Source: Dolomedes plantarius
Lineage: Eukaryota; Arthropoda; Arachnida; Araneae; Dolomedidae
Direction: 5' to 3'
Assembly: GCA_907164885.2 (NCBI GenBank)
Contig: OU015499.1
Span: 145,013,154 to 145,077,153 of the forward strand
Length of the DNA: 64,000 nt
Positions 25,301 to 36,694 of the stretch are shown here, piece by piece; position 1 is the stretch's first letter, and every line of letters begins with the position of its first letter. The position numbers and the translations under genes are program-made. The notes beneath the pieces were generated by a model that saw only the letters and a list, made by a program, of their open reading frames with translations, was not told the DNA's origin and ran no database searches.

Positions 25301-26727
25301 TTAATATCATGCCAAAATTAACCAAAAAGTATCAATCTACTTATTTGCTGAAAACAACAAACCATGTATGAACATACAGTTTTTAACAGTTTAACAGTTA
25401 TACAAATTGTATTAGAATTAAACTGCACTCACATAAAAAAAAAAGAGAAATAGCATAAAATGTTGAAATCATTTAGGGTGGAGTAGGGTAAGTGAGAATG
25501 CAAAATCATATAGTTCCACTTCTAAATAAAATTTCTAAGAATCTAAATAGAATTTTAACAAGCTATATTTGTATGAAAATTTGCATAGATACTTTTTGTT
25601 ATGTTCTACATTTATAGTTTTATCTTTAAAAAAAATCTATTCTCAACTTTTTTTCCCGAAAATATTTAAAGTTTTTGTGTTTTGCATTCTCACTTGCCTA
25701 CACTCTTGTTGCAACTGAGAACACTAGTCCCAATCATAGTTTTTTATTGCAAAATAAGTGGGGCAAGGGAAACTGTAGATATTTCATGCTGAACAAAAGG
25801 CTTTTTTTTTTTTTTTTTTTTTTAACATTCGTTTGTTGTGAAGGTATTTGTTATTCAAGTTAGCAATGTCAGGAATGTCCGAATATTAACAAAATATATA
25901 TATATTTGAATATATTTGTATTAGAGTAACAAATCTTTGTTGAAAGTTCAAAAAAAAAAATTTTCTCTAACCTATCAGTTCAGTTTACTATTTATTTACA
26001 TCTTCTACCCTACTTGAATGTTTTTTTCTATAGTTAACTGAATATTATAACAAATGAAAACTTCCATTAAAAGTTTAAAACAAAACAAAATTTTTTTCAG
26101 TAGCTTACTACTTAAATTCTAAGTTCATTTACATGTCTTACACTACTTAAAGTTTTTTTTTTTTTCCTGTGCCTAGGCACTACTGAATATTATAGGACCA
26201 AAAAGAAAAATTAGTGTACCACACCTTCCAGGCCTCAGATCTTCCAGGAACACTAATAAGTCATCATATAGTACATTAACGCAATCCATGAGAACAGGCC
26301 ACACAAAACTAGTTGATTTTCATTCATTTTTGTTTCTTTTTCTAGTAAATTTCTCTGTTGTCATTTGCCCCGGAACACAATCTTTATGGGACAAGAGAAA
26401 ACCCTACAGTACTGAAGTAATATTGCATAAAAATGGCTTTTATATATTTTATCTATATTTTTCATTTCTTAATGAATAAGTGGGTATTTTCAAAATAACT
26501 ATGTAATGTGGTTAATTAATTATGATTTTTTTCTTTTGCTAGTACTTGAACTTGGGTACATTAGTTACAATGCAAGGTTTTGGTAGGTATAAAAATTTTC
26601 CATTTTACAATTTTTTTCTGTAAATAAAAACTAAACATAACAGTAGAGCAAGAATGTTCCTACAAAGTAGTACACTTGAAATTTTAATTTTCTTAAGTTA
26701 TACTTTTTAGGATGTTAATCCCGCGTT
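22377..26727. other. Left-arm non-coding sequence with an internal direct duplication
   Basis: AT-rich and gene-free by eye; mirrored at about 46050-50600 in the right arm. A block of about 280 bp at 23872-24150 recurs in the same direction at 24512-24790, with GTTAATTTTGTACCCT and AATCACTAGTAATA shared. The right arm has only one such block (about 49390-49680), so this duplication is left-specific. T runs occur at 24005, 24640 and 25800-25820. Confidence 0.5.
26722..26727. repeat. Target-site duplication CGCGTT (left copy)
   Basis: CGCGTT here and at 31066-31071 flanks the Mutator-like element. The right arm holds a single ACGCG at the homologous place near 46038, consistent with an unoccupied site. 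Confidence 0.65.
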
Positions 26728-27054
26728 GGGGATAGTCTAGGAGTTGGGGCCAGGTCGGCCATCTTGGATTTTCCGACGATTTGGCGCGTTTTGTTGGGCG
26801 ATAATTATTGCATATTAGTAAACCACGCTAGCGACCTCTCTGGCCAATGAAATTGCGTCGATCAAACGACCGGTTACAGTTAAAGAGATCTAGCAAATTT
26901 ATAATATATTTAAGGTAAAAGAAATATAATTTCGGTTCAACTTTTATTTTTCTTTATATTTAATTATTTAAACTTTGAAAAAAAATTGTTTGTGATGACT
27001 AAGACTGCTGAAGAATGAAGTCATAACAGAATTATTGATATTGATTGTCTGAGA

Positions 27055-27490
27055 AATATATATATATATATATATAATATAATATATATATACATACAAT
27101 ATATATATATATATGTATAAATTATATATATGCATATATATATATGTGTATATATATATATATATATATTTATGTATGTATTATATATATATGTATATAT
27201 ATGTATGTATATATTTATGTATGTATTATATATATGTATCTATTATATATATGTATATATTATATATATGCATATATATATATATGTATGTATTATATAT
27301 ATATATATGTATGTATATATTTATGTATGTATTATATATATATGTATGTATGTATTATATATATGTATATATTATATATATGCATATATATATATGTATG
27401 TATTATATATATATATATGTATGTATATATATGTATATATATGTATATATATATGATGTATACATTATATATATATATATGCATATATAT

Positions 27491-27534
<44 letters not shown>

Positions 27535-27563
27535 TTATATATATTTATATATATGCATTTATA
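27055..27563. repeat. (AT)n / (GTAT)n microsatellite
   Basis: About 500 bp of TA dinucleotides with GTAT, TTATG and GCATAT variants, running straight into the 5' end of the next Helitron-like copy. Ile/Tyr/Cys frames here are repeat artefacts. Confidence 0.95.
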
Positions 27564-28256
27564 TCTATATATATAAAACAGTTCCTGACACATACCTTGC
27601 GCATACAGTTCCTTGCACATACAACTGACTGACTGACTGACATACAACGCTCAGACCAAACCGCTGGACCTAAAGGGCTGAAATTTTGCATGGCGATTCT
27701 TCTTATGGTGCAGGGGTGCACTAAGAGAGATTTTTGAAAAATTCTTCTTAGATTTTTTTTAGTTAAATTTTTAAGCTGTTTTAGTAACTTTTTTTAAGTT
27801 TGCATTTAAAATAATAATTTGAGGGTTATAAAATTTATATCACGAGAAAGAGCGTAAAAATTCTTTTAAAATGAAGTTTTTTTCGAATCTTTACCTCAAT
27901 TTTCTGATTTTTGGTGAATTTTTAAAGATTCATTTTTAGTATTTAATTTATTGAATGCCGATCACGTGATTTCTTTTTATGGTACTTTAAATAAATTTAT
28001 CGTCACGTGCATAACAACTAAATAGACAAAAACATTTTTTTTTCTTGCTAATGCGGCAGACAATTGGACATTATTTTGTCTATAAAAATATCCCTTACGA
28101 TTTTTTTATAAATATATATATTTCTTTCTACATCATTTGTACATATTGATCGTCACATTTATTATATATATATATATATATTGGCATTAATTGCATACCT
28201 TGACCGTTGTATTTAATTTGTATGTACTCTGTAGCGAAGTGCAGGTTTTAAGCTAG
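27564..28256 (+). mobile_element. Helitron-like non-autonomous element, 693 bp
   Basis: Same 5' TCTATATATATAAAACAG start and 3' GCGAAGTGCAGG...AAGCTAG end as the copy at 13499-14165, with homology along the whole length. It has a small insertion near 27590 (CATACCTTGCGCATACAG). It sits inside an (AT)n tract with A on the left and T on the right. No coding capacity. Confidence 0.7.
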
Positions 28257-28345
28257 TATATATATATATGCATATATATATATTATATATATATAGATAT
28301 TATGCATATATATATATATATTATATATGCATATATATATGCGTA
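28257..28345. repeat. (AT)n tract with GCATAT
   Basis: Continuation of the microsatellite on the 3' side of the Helitron-like copy. Confidence 0.9.
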
Positions 28346-28549
28346 TAAAAGAAATTGTTATGACACGACGGTCGTAGGTAGGTGCTACAAAATAACTGCT
28401 TATAAAAGAAATATGAGCACCACCCCATGGAAAGATACCGCTTATAAAAGAAATATGAGCACCACCGTGGGGTGGTGCTCATATTACTTTTATAAGCGGT
28501 TACTTTGTAGCACCTACCTACGACCGTCGTGTCATAACAATTTCTTTTA
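28346..28549. repeat. Palindromic foldback, 82-bp arms
   Basis: The arm at 28346-28427 is the reverse complement of 28468-28549 with about three mismatches (AAAAGAAATTGTTATGACAC to ATGAGCACCACCCC). The 40-bp spacer holds one more direct copy of the CTTATAAAAGAAATATGAGC unit. No protein; likely a foldback MITE or a hairpin-forming remnant. Confidence 0.9.
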
Positions 28550-28559
28550 GTTTTTTTGT

Positions 28560-29740
28560 CATCTGATTCAACCATATTAATTATAAAAGTTTATTTTGAA
28601 TATGACACCTTGGCAAAACCACTTGTGTTTGATTATGTCTCTTTGATTTACCCACGGCTGATGAGCCAAGCAAAGACAGATGATTTTCTTGATATCTTTT
28701 TGACTTTTTTCAGTCTAATTGCTTGACTTTTTGTCTTTTGGGTGTTCATTCCTATATTTCTATCTTTGGTTGCTAATGCACCTATGTTTTTGTTCTTTTT
28801 GTGTTAGCTGCTAGGCTGCGCCATGCATATGGCTATAGTATTTGCAAACTTTAGATAAATGATGTATGCATATATATATATATATATATGCATAACGAAA
28901 CGTATTAAATTGGGCATAATGCATAACGAAACGTATTAAATGCAGCGATTATTAAATTGGGATAATTAAAATTAACAGAGCAAGACTTGATTATACTAAA
29001 TCGTTACCACATTTAAATTCTATTATTAGTATTAAAATCAATGGTTAGAACAATTAAGTATATTAAGAGCATTGTGTCTAAAATGAAATGCAATAACCCA
29101 AAGAATCAATAAAATTAGCACTAAGTTCGATTGCTGGATGCACCTCAGTGAAGGCTATGAATCATGAATTAAAATATTTAAAATTAAACTTGATTTTCCT
29201 TATTGATAAAAGATAACCTGAAATAAAAATCACCTATAAAGGAAACTAAAAGAAAAAACTACACGGCAATAGAATGACATGACGAAACTTTACAATAAAA
29301 ATAACATGATTTATTAACACATAATATGATCAACAAATACAAGGTCTTTAGGATATTATTTTGAAACTATGCTATAAAATAATGTGCCGATCAAATCAAT
29401 TATCAATTTCAAGAGGACTCTATTACCTCTGCCGATTACATCAATTAACAATTTCATAGTGCAAGAAGAAAAATATAGAACTCAAAGGTGCGGTTGGTAA
29501 AACAAAAGAAAAAAAAAACCTAAAGCTTAAATATTAAAAAAAAAAAGGAAATTAAAATTACCATCTGCAGACATTTTAGAAACTAAAGAGATGAGGTTAA
29601 GGGCCAGTACATGGACCAAATTAATTATTTACTATTATATTACTAAATTCAGTGTTTACTACTATGGTAATTATTTAATATAATTTATCTACACAACATT
29701 TACTGTAGGTTTTTTCAAGCTACCATGCACTTTACCACCT
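28560..29740. other. Interior of the Mutator-like element, no gene
   Basis: AT-rich, with a short duplicated GCATAACGAAACGTATTAAA at about 28889 and 28920 around another (AT)n tract. No coding signal. Confidence 0.45.
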
Positions 29741-29749
29741 AGAGTAATA

Positions 29750-30290
29750 CCTTGCGCACGACAGTCTTTTACACAAGAACTTACTCATAACTTAAAAAGT
29801 CAATAACATATCCTGTGAGGATGTCGATAACACATCCTACACCTATGAGTGATGTATGACCTAATGTTAACCATGTTCTATTAAAATTATGTTATATCTA
29901 AAATTTCAGCAGAACTAGAAGCACCACTTTGATATGCCTGTTTAATCTCACTGTAGATTTCACTAAATATACTTTCAGATGCCAAAGCATATGCACCATC
30001 TAAATGTCTTGTACACTTACCATATGCTGTTGATGAAAAGGGTTGAATATTTATCACCATACAAAAATTTTTCAACGCCTGTATAACCTTTCCCAGCATG
30101 TGAAAAGGCTCAGGTAATTCTCAAATTCACATCATGACTGGCAATTCCAGTCTTCAAAGAGGAATTCATCACTGTTTTGTTTTCTTCACAGTAACTACAT
30201 GTCAATTTCAAACTGTATGAAAATCCTAACTGGTTTCCAAGTTCAAGTTTTAATATTTGATTTTCACAGTCACAACACTAAGCACATTTT
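29750..30290 (-). pseudogene. Mutator-like transposase remnant
   Basis: On the minus strand, from 30290 downward, a CDCENQ...LKLTCSYCEENK segment is followed, after a stop, by HAGKGYTGVEKF and, in another frame, NFCMVINIQPFSSTAYGK. Further on comes TWLTLGHTSLIGVGCVID. This order (Cys pair, HAG-hhxF, MxxPPxxxxxY-like, GTWxxRGHxSLxGVxxVI) is that of the Mutator-like transposases common in arthropod genomes, as I remember the family. It is broken by stops and frameshifts and lacks the C-terminal part. A host gene is unlikely. Confidence 0.65.
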
Positions 30291-30493
30291 AAGTAGCACA
30301 CACATGTTGTCGCATTTTTGAAAGCACAGAGTAAAGTGTGAAAACAAACAAAAATACAAATCTACTAAAAACTAATGTAGTAAATCTACTAAAAGAAAAT
30401 ATATTTCTTAGACAATCAATATGAATAATTCTGTTACGACTTAATTGTTCAGCATTTTGAGTTATCACATAAATCATTAGAAATAACAATGAT

Positions 30494-30960
30494 ACACTCG
30501 TAAAAATCGTGAAAATAATATAAAAAATGAAGAAATAACCAGCAAAGCGATGACCGAAACGTAAACAAAACTAAATAACTTTGTAAAAGTGAATTTCACA
30601 CTCTTATTTGTGCGTTTCGATTGATATTTAGGCTTTAAAAAATGTATTATGTTTATACATAAAATAATACACTCCTAAAAATCGTGAAAATAATATAAAA
30701 AATGAAGAAATAACCAGCAAACAAGCGATGACCGAAACGTAAACAGAAGTAAATAACTTTGTATAAGTGAATTTCACACTCTTATTTGTGCGTTTCGATT
30801 GATATTTAAGAATTAAAAAAGTATTAAGTTTATACATAAAATAATACACTCGTAAAAATCGTGAAAATAATATAAAAACTGAAGAAATAACCAGCTAACA
30901 AGCGATTACCGAAACGTAAACAAAAGCTAACTTTGTAAAAGTTTGCCACATAAACACGTT
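30494..30960. repeat. Three tandem ~176-bp subterminal repeats
   Basis: Units start with ACACTCGTAAAAATCGTGAA at about 30494, 30669 and 30846; the third is shortened. They lie next to the right terminal repeat of the Mutator-like element. Short frames inside are repeated with the unit and are not genes. Confidence 0.9.
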
Positions 30961-31411
30961 GGCGAGAAAAATTTCCCACTTTTGCCAAACACAGTAAAAA
31001 CGTAAACATTGGCGCAAAAAACTCCAAGATGGCCGACCTGGCCCCATTTCCTAGACTCGTCCCCTCGCGTTCTCACTTACCACACTTCACCCTATATTAT
31101 TTTCAACACCTTAACAAAACAGTTGTCATACAATACAGAAAAAAATACCTGTAAATTAAACTTACTTGAATACCTGTTTATTTTTCCAGCATCATGTGTA
31201 GAGTTATTTTAGTCTGTGATCCATCCGAAAAGCTACGAAAGTTTGTCGTCAAGGGAACCACAATTTACATTTAAATAGTATGAATATGATTATGGAGAGT
31301 TGAATGTAATAAGCAACATAAGCCACATGTTTAAGGTATACCGTTGCCATTGAACCGAGAAATAACGAAAATCAGATATCTGTGATTAATCACTGTTAAA
31401 ATACCAAATCA

Positions 31412-31796
31412 TTGGCATTGGCACTGGCATAAGTAACTGATGAGGCACCTGGGAGCTTTGGCTCCTTATCCTCGATTTTAGTGGCTTACTTGTGGCAAAA
31501 TTAACATTCACAAAGTTAAAAATGGTGTTGAGAAGAAAAAGGTTAAAAAAAAGGAATTAAAATAAGTAATTAGAGAGAAAATTAAGACTTTAGAAAAATT
31601 TTAACGAAAGAGATTTAAAGGAAAAAACGACGTAAGGGAGGAAAGCCCGAGAATCAAGTGAAGAGAATGAGAGTGAATTATGGCGTGCTAGACGAGCCAG
31701 CCGCGACTGGCAAATTAGTTGAGTTTCCTAACATAGGCCCTAGAAAGTTTCCGATTTCAGAAGACTTTAGTTTAGAAGTAATTTCAGTGGTAGATT
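31412..31796. other. Loop edge, no gene assigned
   Basis: Sequence between the inner end of the left arm and the jockey fragment. No counterpart lies next to the right arm and no domain was seen. Confidence 0.4.
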
Positions 31797-32715
31797 TTAA
31801 TAATCTTTCAATTTCTTGAGCTTAGAGATGTAAGTATCGATTTCGCTTAAGTTAGGGGAACTATTACCTGTTTCGGTGGGATTAGGATTTGTTTTTTGGT
31901 TTTTGAAGAAATCGCTAAATTTTTTACTGAAGATTTCTGAGTTTTCATTCGTAGTTATCGGATTTCCTAAGATGAGTTCACTATTCACTATTTCGCTATC
32001 AATTTGACCAGATCGGCTGGTTTCTCTAGCTTTGTTGGCTGCTAATTTTGTTTTTGGTTGAGGTGGGGTGGTTCCCACAGCCATTATAATTAGCCGGATG
32101 CTCTCCACCACAGTTAGCACACTTTGCTTTTTCAGTCTTTGGCATCTCTCAATTTCTGGTATGATGACTACCTGCACACTTTAGACATTTAGCATCCATT
32201 CTGCAAGTGTCACTATTGTGGTGGAAATTCTGGCAATAATAGCGTAAACAATTGTTTACGCTAAGAGTATTTTGAATAATTCTAAACTGTTCGATGGTTT
32301 GGTGAAAACTTTTGATGAATTTACCGGAATCCTGAATGGGTAGCTTATAGCCTAGCAAATTATGGATGTTTTCAATTACTTCATTCCAAATGGAATTTTG
32401 ATTTTTTAGGATCCAAATCGGATCAGTTTTAGCCTGCTTTGAATTAGACGACTTTGAGTCTAAGTTTAAGTTATCATTAGGATTGTCCTCCTCTGTATCC
32501 TCGAGATTTTCAACAATACCCTCACATTCGTCTCTAAGTTGAGCAAATCTGTTATTTAATTCAACTGCATTCTCTATCGCTTCCACATCAGTGGATATTT
32601 TTTGTTAATTTCTTGGTTCTAGGAATCGTCTTAAAATTGCTTTCATCATCACTTTTGCTGGATTTAGAATCACTATTATTAAATTTCCTATCATTTTTAG
32701 TTCTAACAGGTAAAT
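31797..32715 (-). pseudogene. jockey-type LINE ORF1 (gag-like) fragment
   Basis: Two minus-strand frames overlap at 32149-32177. The first carries an acidic, Asn/Asp-rich region, then CLRYYCQNFHHNSDTC and CLKCAGSHHT, a zinc-knuckle series of the jockey ORF1 type. After a frameshift near 32150 another frame reads KCANCGGEHPANYNGC, the classic last knuckle of this family, and the tail is a low-complexity Asn/Ser/Thr-rich stretch. Another frameshift near 32590 links to an upstream SKSSKSDDESN stretch. ORF1 proteins bind element RNA; this copy is defunct, and no RT follows it on the downstream side. Confidence 0.8.
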
Positions 32716-32969
32716 ATTCGCTTTTATCTAGCCCTATCACAGATATAACCCCTTTCCTGTGACATAGGTTTCAGAAAAGTGGACCGAAAATTGAAAAAAT
32801 TTTCCGACTAATTGTGCGAAATACTCATTCCCAATTCACGCCTTTATAACTGACCACACACCCATTCCTCACCAATGAAATAAATGAAGGACAAATACCG
32901 CCATCTCCTGTGAAAATAGTAGCTAGACGAACTTTCGGCTCCCTCTGCTTTCGTGTATAAGCCCTGTAT
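32716..32969. other. Left flank of the copia insertion, no gene
   Basis: No coding signal. Before the copia insertion this joined the sequence at 39774. Confidence 0.4.
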
Positions 32970-32974
32970 GAACC

Positions 32975-33687
32975 TGTTAGCAATATGAACCAATATGAAG
33001 ATTCATTAATTACTTGCCTTTCCGAAGTTTGACGTCATATTCTGCATTTCCATTTTTAAGCGGCTTCAAGTTAAAGGCGATTCAATTAAACAGAATCAAC
33101 GACGTAAGTTTCGTTTAGATTACGTCATGTCTGGCAATCTTCCATACGTCATAATTAAACACAAATCTTCAGTTACCAGCCGATAGCATTTTTCAAGTGA
33201 AGTGATGTAAATCAACAAGATATTTGAATATCGGTTTTTGTTAAGTGTATATAAGCGGCGAACACTTTCTAGAAAGAGCATCGGGCATCGTAATCTTCTT
33301 GAGCTGATTGGGATGAAGTATCAAGCCTGTCTAGAGTAAGACGTTTTGTATTAGTTATATATATTAATTCTTGTGATAGTCCATCACAGTATGATAAAAT
33401 ATAATGTTTGTTTTAAAACTGATTTAAAGAAAACCCCAGTATTATTAGTAAGAAGAAAGATGTTGATATTGTTGTTTTTTTATCTAATTCTTAACCAGTT
33501 TTTCAAATGAATAAACTTTTAGTTATTGTTAAAAAGTCTTGTCGTCTATACATGATTTTGAACAACTTTAATGGTTTTAGCGTATACCTTTTTTAACATA
33601 GCTTTTACTGCACATTTTTAAACTCTGCTATTTAAATATAAATTATAAGAATTGTTGACGTGCATGTTTTTAACATGTACGCTAACA
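32975..33687 (+). repeat. copia 5' LTR
   Basis: 713 bp with TGTTAG at the start and CTAACA at the end. Differences from the 3' LTR seen by eye: AAGCGGCTT against AAGCCGATT, ACGACGTAA against ACGACATAA, and seven against six T in the T run near 33480. Confidence 0.97.
33248..33255 (+). promoter_or_regulatory. TATA box in the copia 5' LTR
   Basis: TATATAAG about 270 bp into the LTR, followed at 25-40 bp by CTAGAAAGAGCATCGGGCAT, the likely start of R. The same motif stands at 39330-39337 in the 3' LTR. Confidence 0.6.
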
Positions 33688-33693
33688 GTAAAT

Positions 33694-33703
33694 GGTTATG
33701 GGC
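33694..33703 (+). other. copia primer-binding site (initiator tRNA-Met internal)
   Basis: GGTTATGGGC begins six bases after the LTR. It is complementary to the anticodon arm of initiator tRNA-Met (GCCCAUAACC). Drosophila copia is known to prime from a half-molecule of that tRNA, so this element probably uses the same unusual primer. Confidence 0.75.
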
Positions 33704-33919
33704 TAGCGGAGTTATTGAAGGAATACGACCATGAAAAATACTGAATAAAAGCCTGAAATGTTTTTTGAGCTTTTAAAGATTGTTTTTTTTTAAAAGTAGT
33801 TGAGTATACCAGTGGCCCCGAAGATGGGGGGGGGGCATTAAATTTAGTATTAATGATAGTAAATATAGACGACAAGTGAAGTTTTTTTATTAATGTGTAT
33901 TTTGTGAAGATAATTGAAA

Positions 33920-35324
33920 ATGCAGGCCCAGATAGAAAAACTCAATGCAAATAATTACGGCAATTGGGTCGAAGATATGAAGTACATCCTTATGGAAAGG
34001 GGATGCTGGGGTATAGTAGCAGGTACTGAGCTATCACCTATAATAAAAACTGAGCATGAAAAGATAGTTGCAGCAAGTAAAGATGCCGATAGCGTTAAAG
34101 GTGTATTTGGTAAAGATGCCGATGCCGTTAAAAGTGTAGTTACACAGGCAGGGTATTCTGGCTCTGAAATCACGTATCGCGATATTAGAGATTATAATCT
34201 CCGTTCTGGAGCAGCGGTTTCCTTGATTTATTTGAATATTTCTCCTGAATTTCGGAAAGTTATAGACGGAATAGAAAACGCTCGTGAGGCGTGGCTTAAG
34301 TTAAAATTATTTTTCGAACCTGACAATAGATCACGACATATGCAGCTGATCTCAGAGTTATTTTCAAGCCGAATTCAATCGCATGAAAAAAATCAGCCTT
34401 TTTGCAGCACGTTTAACAAGAATTGTTGAAAAATTACGTGGAATAAATCACCCTATTAATGAACTTTACGTCAGTTTTCAGTTGCTACGCTACTTACCAG
34501 AAGAATATGACAGTATATCACAGTCCATATTACGGTGGCCAGATGAAAAGTTTAAATTTAAGGATATTCTTGTGGAGTTAGTGGCAGAGGAAGATAGATT
34601 AACCGTACGAGAACAAAACCGTAGTAAAGCACATGAGGTTAAGGCATACTCTGCAGTAACACGCAACAACATGTTTCAGAAGGGTGTGATATGTTACAGC
34701 TGTAATCAAGTGGGACACATTAAGAAAAATTGTTCTGTTAAAGATCCAGTTCCTGTGTACCAACCTAGACAACTTGTTTCGACAGGGAATACGACACATT
34801 ACCAGAAAAGTACGCCAATTCGAAGTCGGTCTCACGCACGTGGTATGAGTCCTGTACGTTATAAGTCAAGATCAAAACGACCTTTTAAGAAGGTGACTTC
34901 TAGTCTTCAGTCAGCTAATTTCGTGCAAGCCTATGTCAGCAATTTCGAAGAGTCTTCAAACTTGTGGACTTTCGATACTGCAGCTAGTCATCATTTCTGC
35001 AAGGTAAAGCAATGGTTCAAGAACTTTGAGGAAATACAAGACGATAAATTATCCGTAGCTGTCGAAGGTGTGACTTTCCCGATCATTGGTAAAGGGACTA
35101 TTCAGCTTCAGTTTGGTTCCAGAATTTTTCATTTATATAATGTTATGTACTCACCTAACCTTAAATTGAATTTGATTTCAGGTTCTGTTTTGGACAGCCA
35201 AGGTCTTAGATTCGAAGGTGGTCAGAGTGGTGTAAGAGTTAAAAACCGGTATGGAAAAACTATTTTTTGTGCTAAATTAAAAATAATGGTTTGTAGCAAG
35301 TTTGTCCTAAAAATCCCCGGATAG
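33920..35324 (+). pseudogene. copia gag and protease (frameshifted)
   Basis: Starts at the ATG at 33920 (MQAQIEKLNANNYGNW), the usual copia gag opening with a UBN2-type capsid. At an A7 run, 34386-34392, the reading changes frame and goes on from LFAARLTRIVEKL. A CCHC knuckle CYSCNQVGHIKKNC follows near 34692, and the protease site DTAASHHF at about 34974. The frame ends at 35324, where a second shift near the AAAAATCCCC run is needed to enter integrase. The A7 site might be a programmed slip or an assembly indel; copia elements usually have one gag-pol frame. Confidence 0.85.
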
Positions 35325-35326
35325 CT

Positions 35327-36694
35327 AGCCAGAAGGAAAATTACAGAGGATGTGTGTCAAGAAAAGTTGACGATGAGTTAATACACCGAAGGTTGGCACA
35401 TATTAGTTCATATGTAATCAGAGACACAATTAGGAAACATGCCATAAAGGGTTTAGAAAGATTTGAGGGGCATAATTTCGTCTGCGAAACCTGTACACTC
35501 AATAAATTTAAGAGGGTAAGTTTTAAACCTATAAATTTTAGACGTTCTAAACACCCCAATGATTTGATTTATATGGATGCTTGGGGTCTTTGCAGTACTA
35601 TTGGTCGGAACGGTGAAAAGTATTTTTTATCAATTATAGATGATTTTTCGGGTAAATCCTCTGTCTACCCTATGCGTAAAAAATCTGAGGTATTTAGAAT
35701 CTTTAGAAATCATGTTGCTCGTGCAGAGAGGTTCCTAGGACGGAAGGTGAAATGTATCCGTACGGATAATGGAACAGAATTCCTAAACAACAATTTCACA
35801 GTGTTTTGCAATGAACATGGTGTAAAACACGAGCTTACGAACACATATACGCCAGAGCAGAATTGTACTGCAGAGAGATATAATCAAACGGTATCAAAGG
35901 GGGCAAAATGCTTGTTAGCAGATAGTGGATTAGAAACAAAATTTTGGCCTGATGCAGTTTTAAGTTTCACATATGTCTCGAACAGGGTCGTCCATAAAGG
36001 TTTAGGGAAAACTCCCTTTGAACTATTTGGTGGATATAAACCATCAGTAAACCACTTGAAGCCGTTTGGGTCCATCGCATATGTTGGTGTACCAAGACAG
36101 CATAGAGCAAAGTTGGACGCCAAGGCGAGAAAGGGGGTTATGATAGGATATGCCTTTAACACCAAAGGTTATAGGATATGGTTCCCTGACACCGACAATG
36201 TGATAGAAACCATAAACGTCAGATTTTGTGAAGATCCGCAATGTGCAGATAGCGACAGTGGAGCATCGATGGGCCCCAGTGAGAATTTCAACACTGAACC
36301 ACACTCCGAAGATAAGGGAGAAAATGATATTTCTATTATTCCGTTAGATCATAACCTACCCCTTGAGAGTGATGATGAGGATTTGGTGGAAAGGAATGTT
36401 TCTGGGGAAACCCACAGTGATAAAATTGAAAGCCCCTTATCAGCCGAAGATCTAAAACGCGTCGATTGGGAAAGAAAAGTGGTCCCACGAACAACGAGTA
36501 AACGTATAGATGTATACTATTATGAAGTAGGTTCCAACATTAGACTTAGGTCAAGAAATGATGCCTTTAAGTATTGTAAGGAGAATGGTATAAAATACAC
36601 GGAACACATTTTTGATTTTTCCGGTGAAAATCCGTATCAAGGAATAATATCAGATAAACCAGTTACCGCCTCCACAAGCTATGCCAGTTCCTGA
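35327..36694 (+). pseudogene. copia integrase (stop-terminated)
   Basis: Pre-integrase region with HRRLAHIS and the CETCTLNKFKR zinc pair, then the core with D in YMDAWG (about 35573), D in IRTDNGTEF (about 35764) and E in NCTAERYNQT (about 35873). The C-terminal region runs through GYKPSVNHLKPFGSIAYV and GVMIGYAFNTKGYRIW to a Ser/Asp-rich linker. The reading stops at a TGA at 36692-36694, in the linker before reverse transcriptase. Confidence 0.9.

Larger units (their letters stand above)
26728..31064 (-). mobile_element. Mutator-like DNA transposon, 4.3 kb, left arm only
   Basis: Terminal inverted repeats begin GGGGATAGTCTAGG / GGGGACGAGTCTAGG and share GGGGCCAGGTCGGCCATCTT inside. A CGCGTT duplication flanks it. 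The interior holds, from left to right, an (AT)n tract with a nested Helitron-like element, an 82-bp-arm palindrome, a decayed transposase on the minus strand and three tandem 176-bp repeats next to the right end. The right arm lacks all of this, so insertion followed the inverted duplication. Class is taken from the transposase remnant. Confidence 0.8.
16703..31411 (+). repeat. Left arm of the large inverted duplication
   Basis: Matches the reverse complement of about 45713-58478. Anchors checked by eye include the outer edge (CATCTAATTA near 16708 and 58465), the poly(A)-signal region, the zinc-finger exon with its splice acceptor, 20890-21125 against 53262-53490 (about 94% identical), 26160-26640 against 47408-47890, and the inner edge TGATTAATCACTGTTA near 31396 and 45735. 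The left arm is longer mainly because of a 4.3 kb transposon at 26728-31064. Outside the zinc-finger gene and transposons it is AT-rich and without recognisable genes. Confidence 0.93.

Noticed and set aside
25675..26479. Short frames near the T run in the left arm
   Set aside because: Not preserved in the inverted copy and without domain; T-run composition explains them.
27113..27647. Long Tyr/Ile/Cys-rich frames
   Set aside because: Same artefact in the second microsatellite.
30628..31027. Repeated minus-strand frames with YYFMYKLNTF
   Set aside because: They arise from the 176-bp tandem subterminal repeats.
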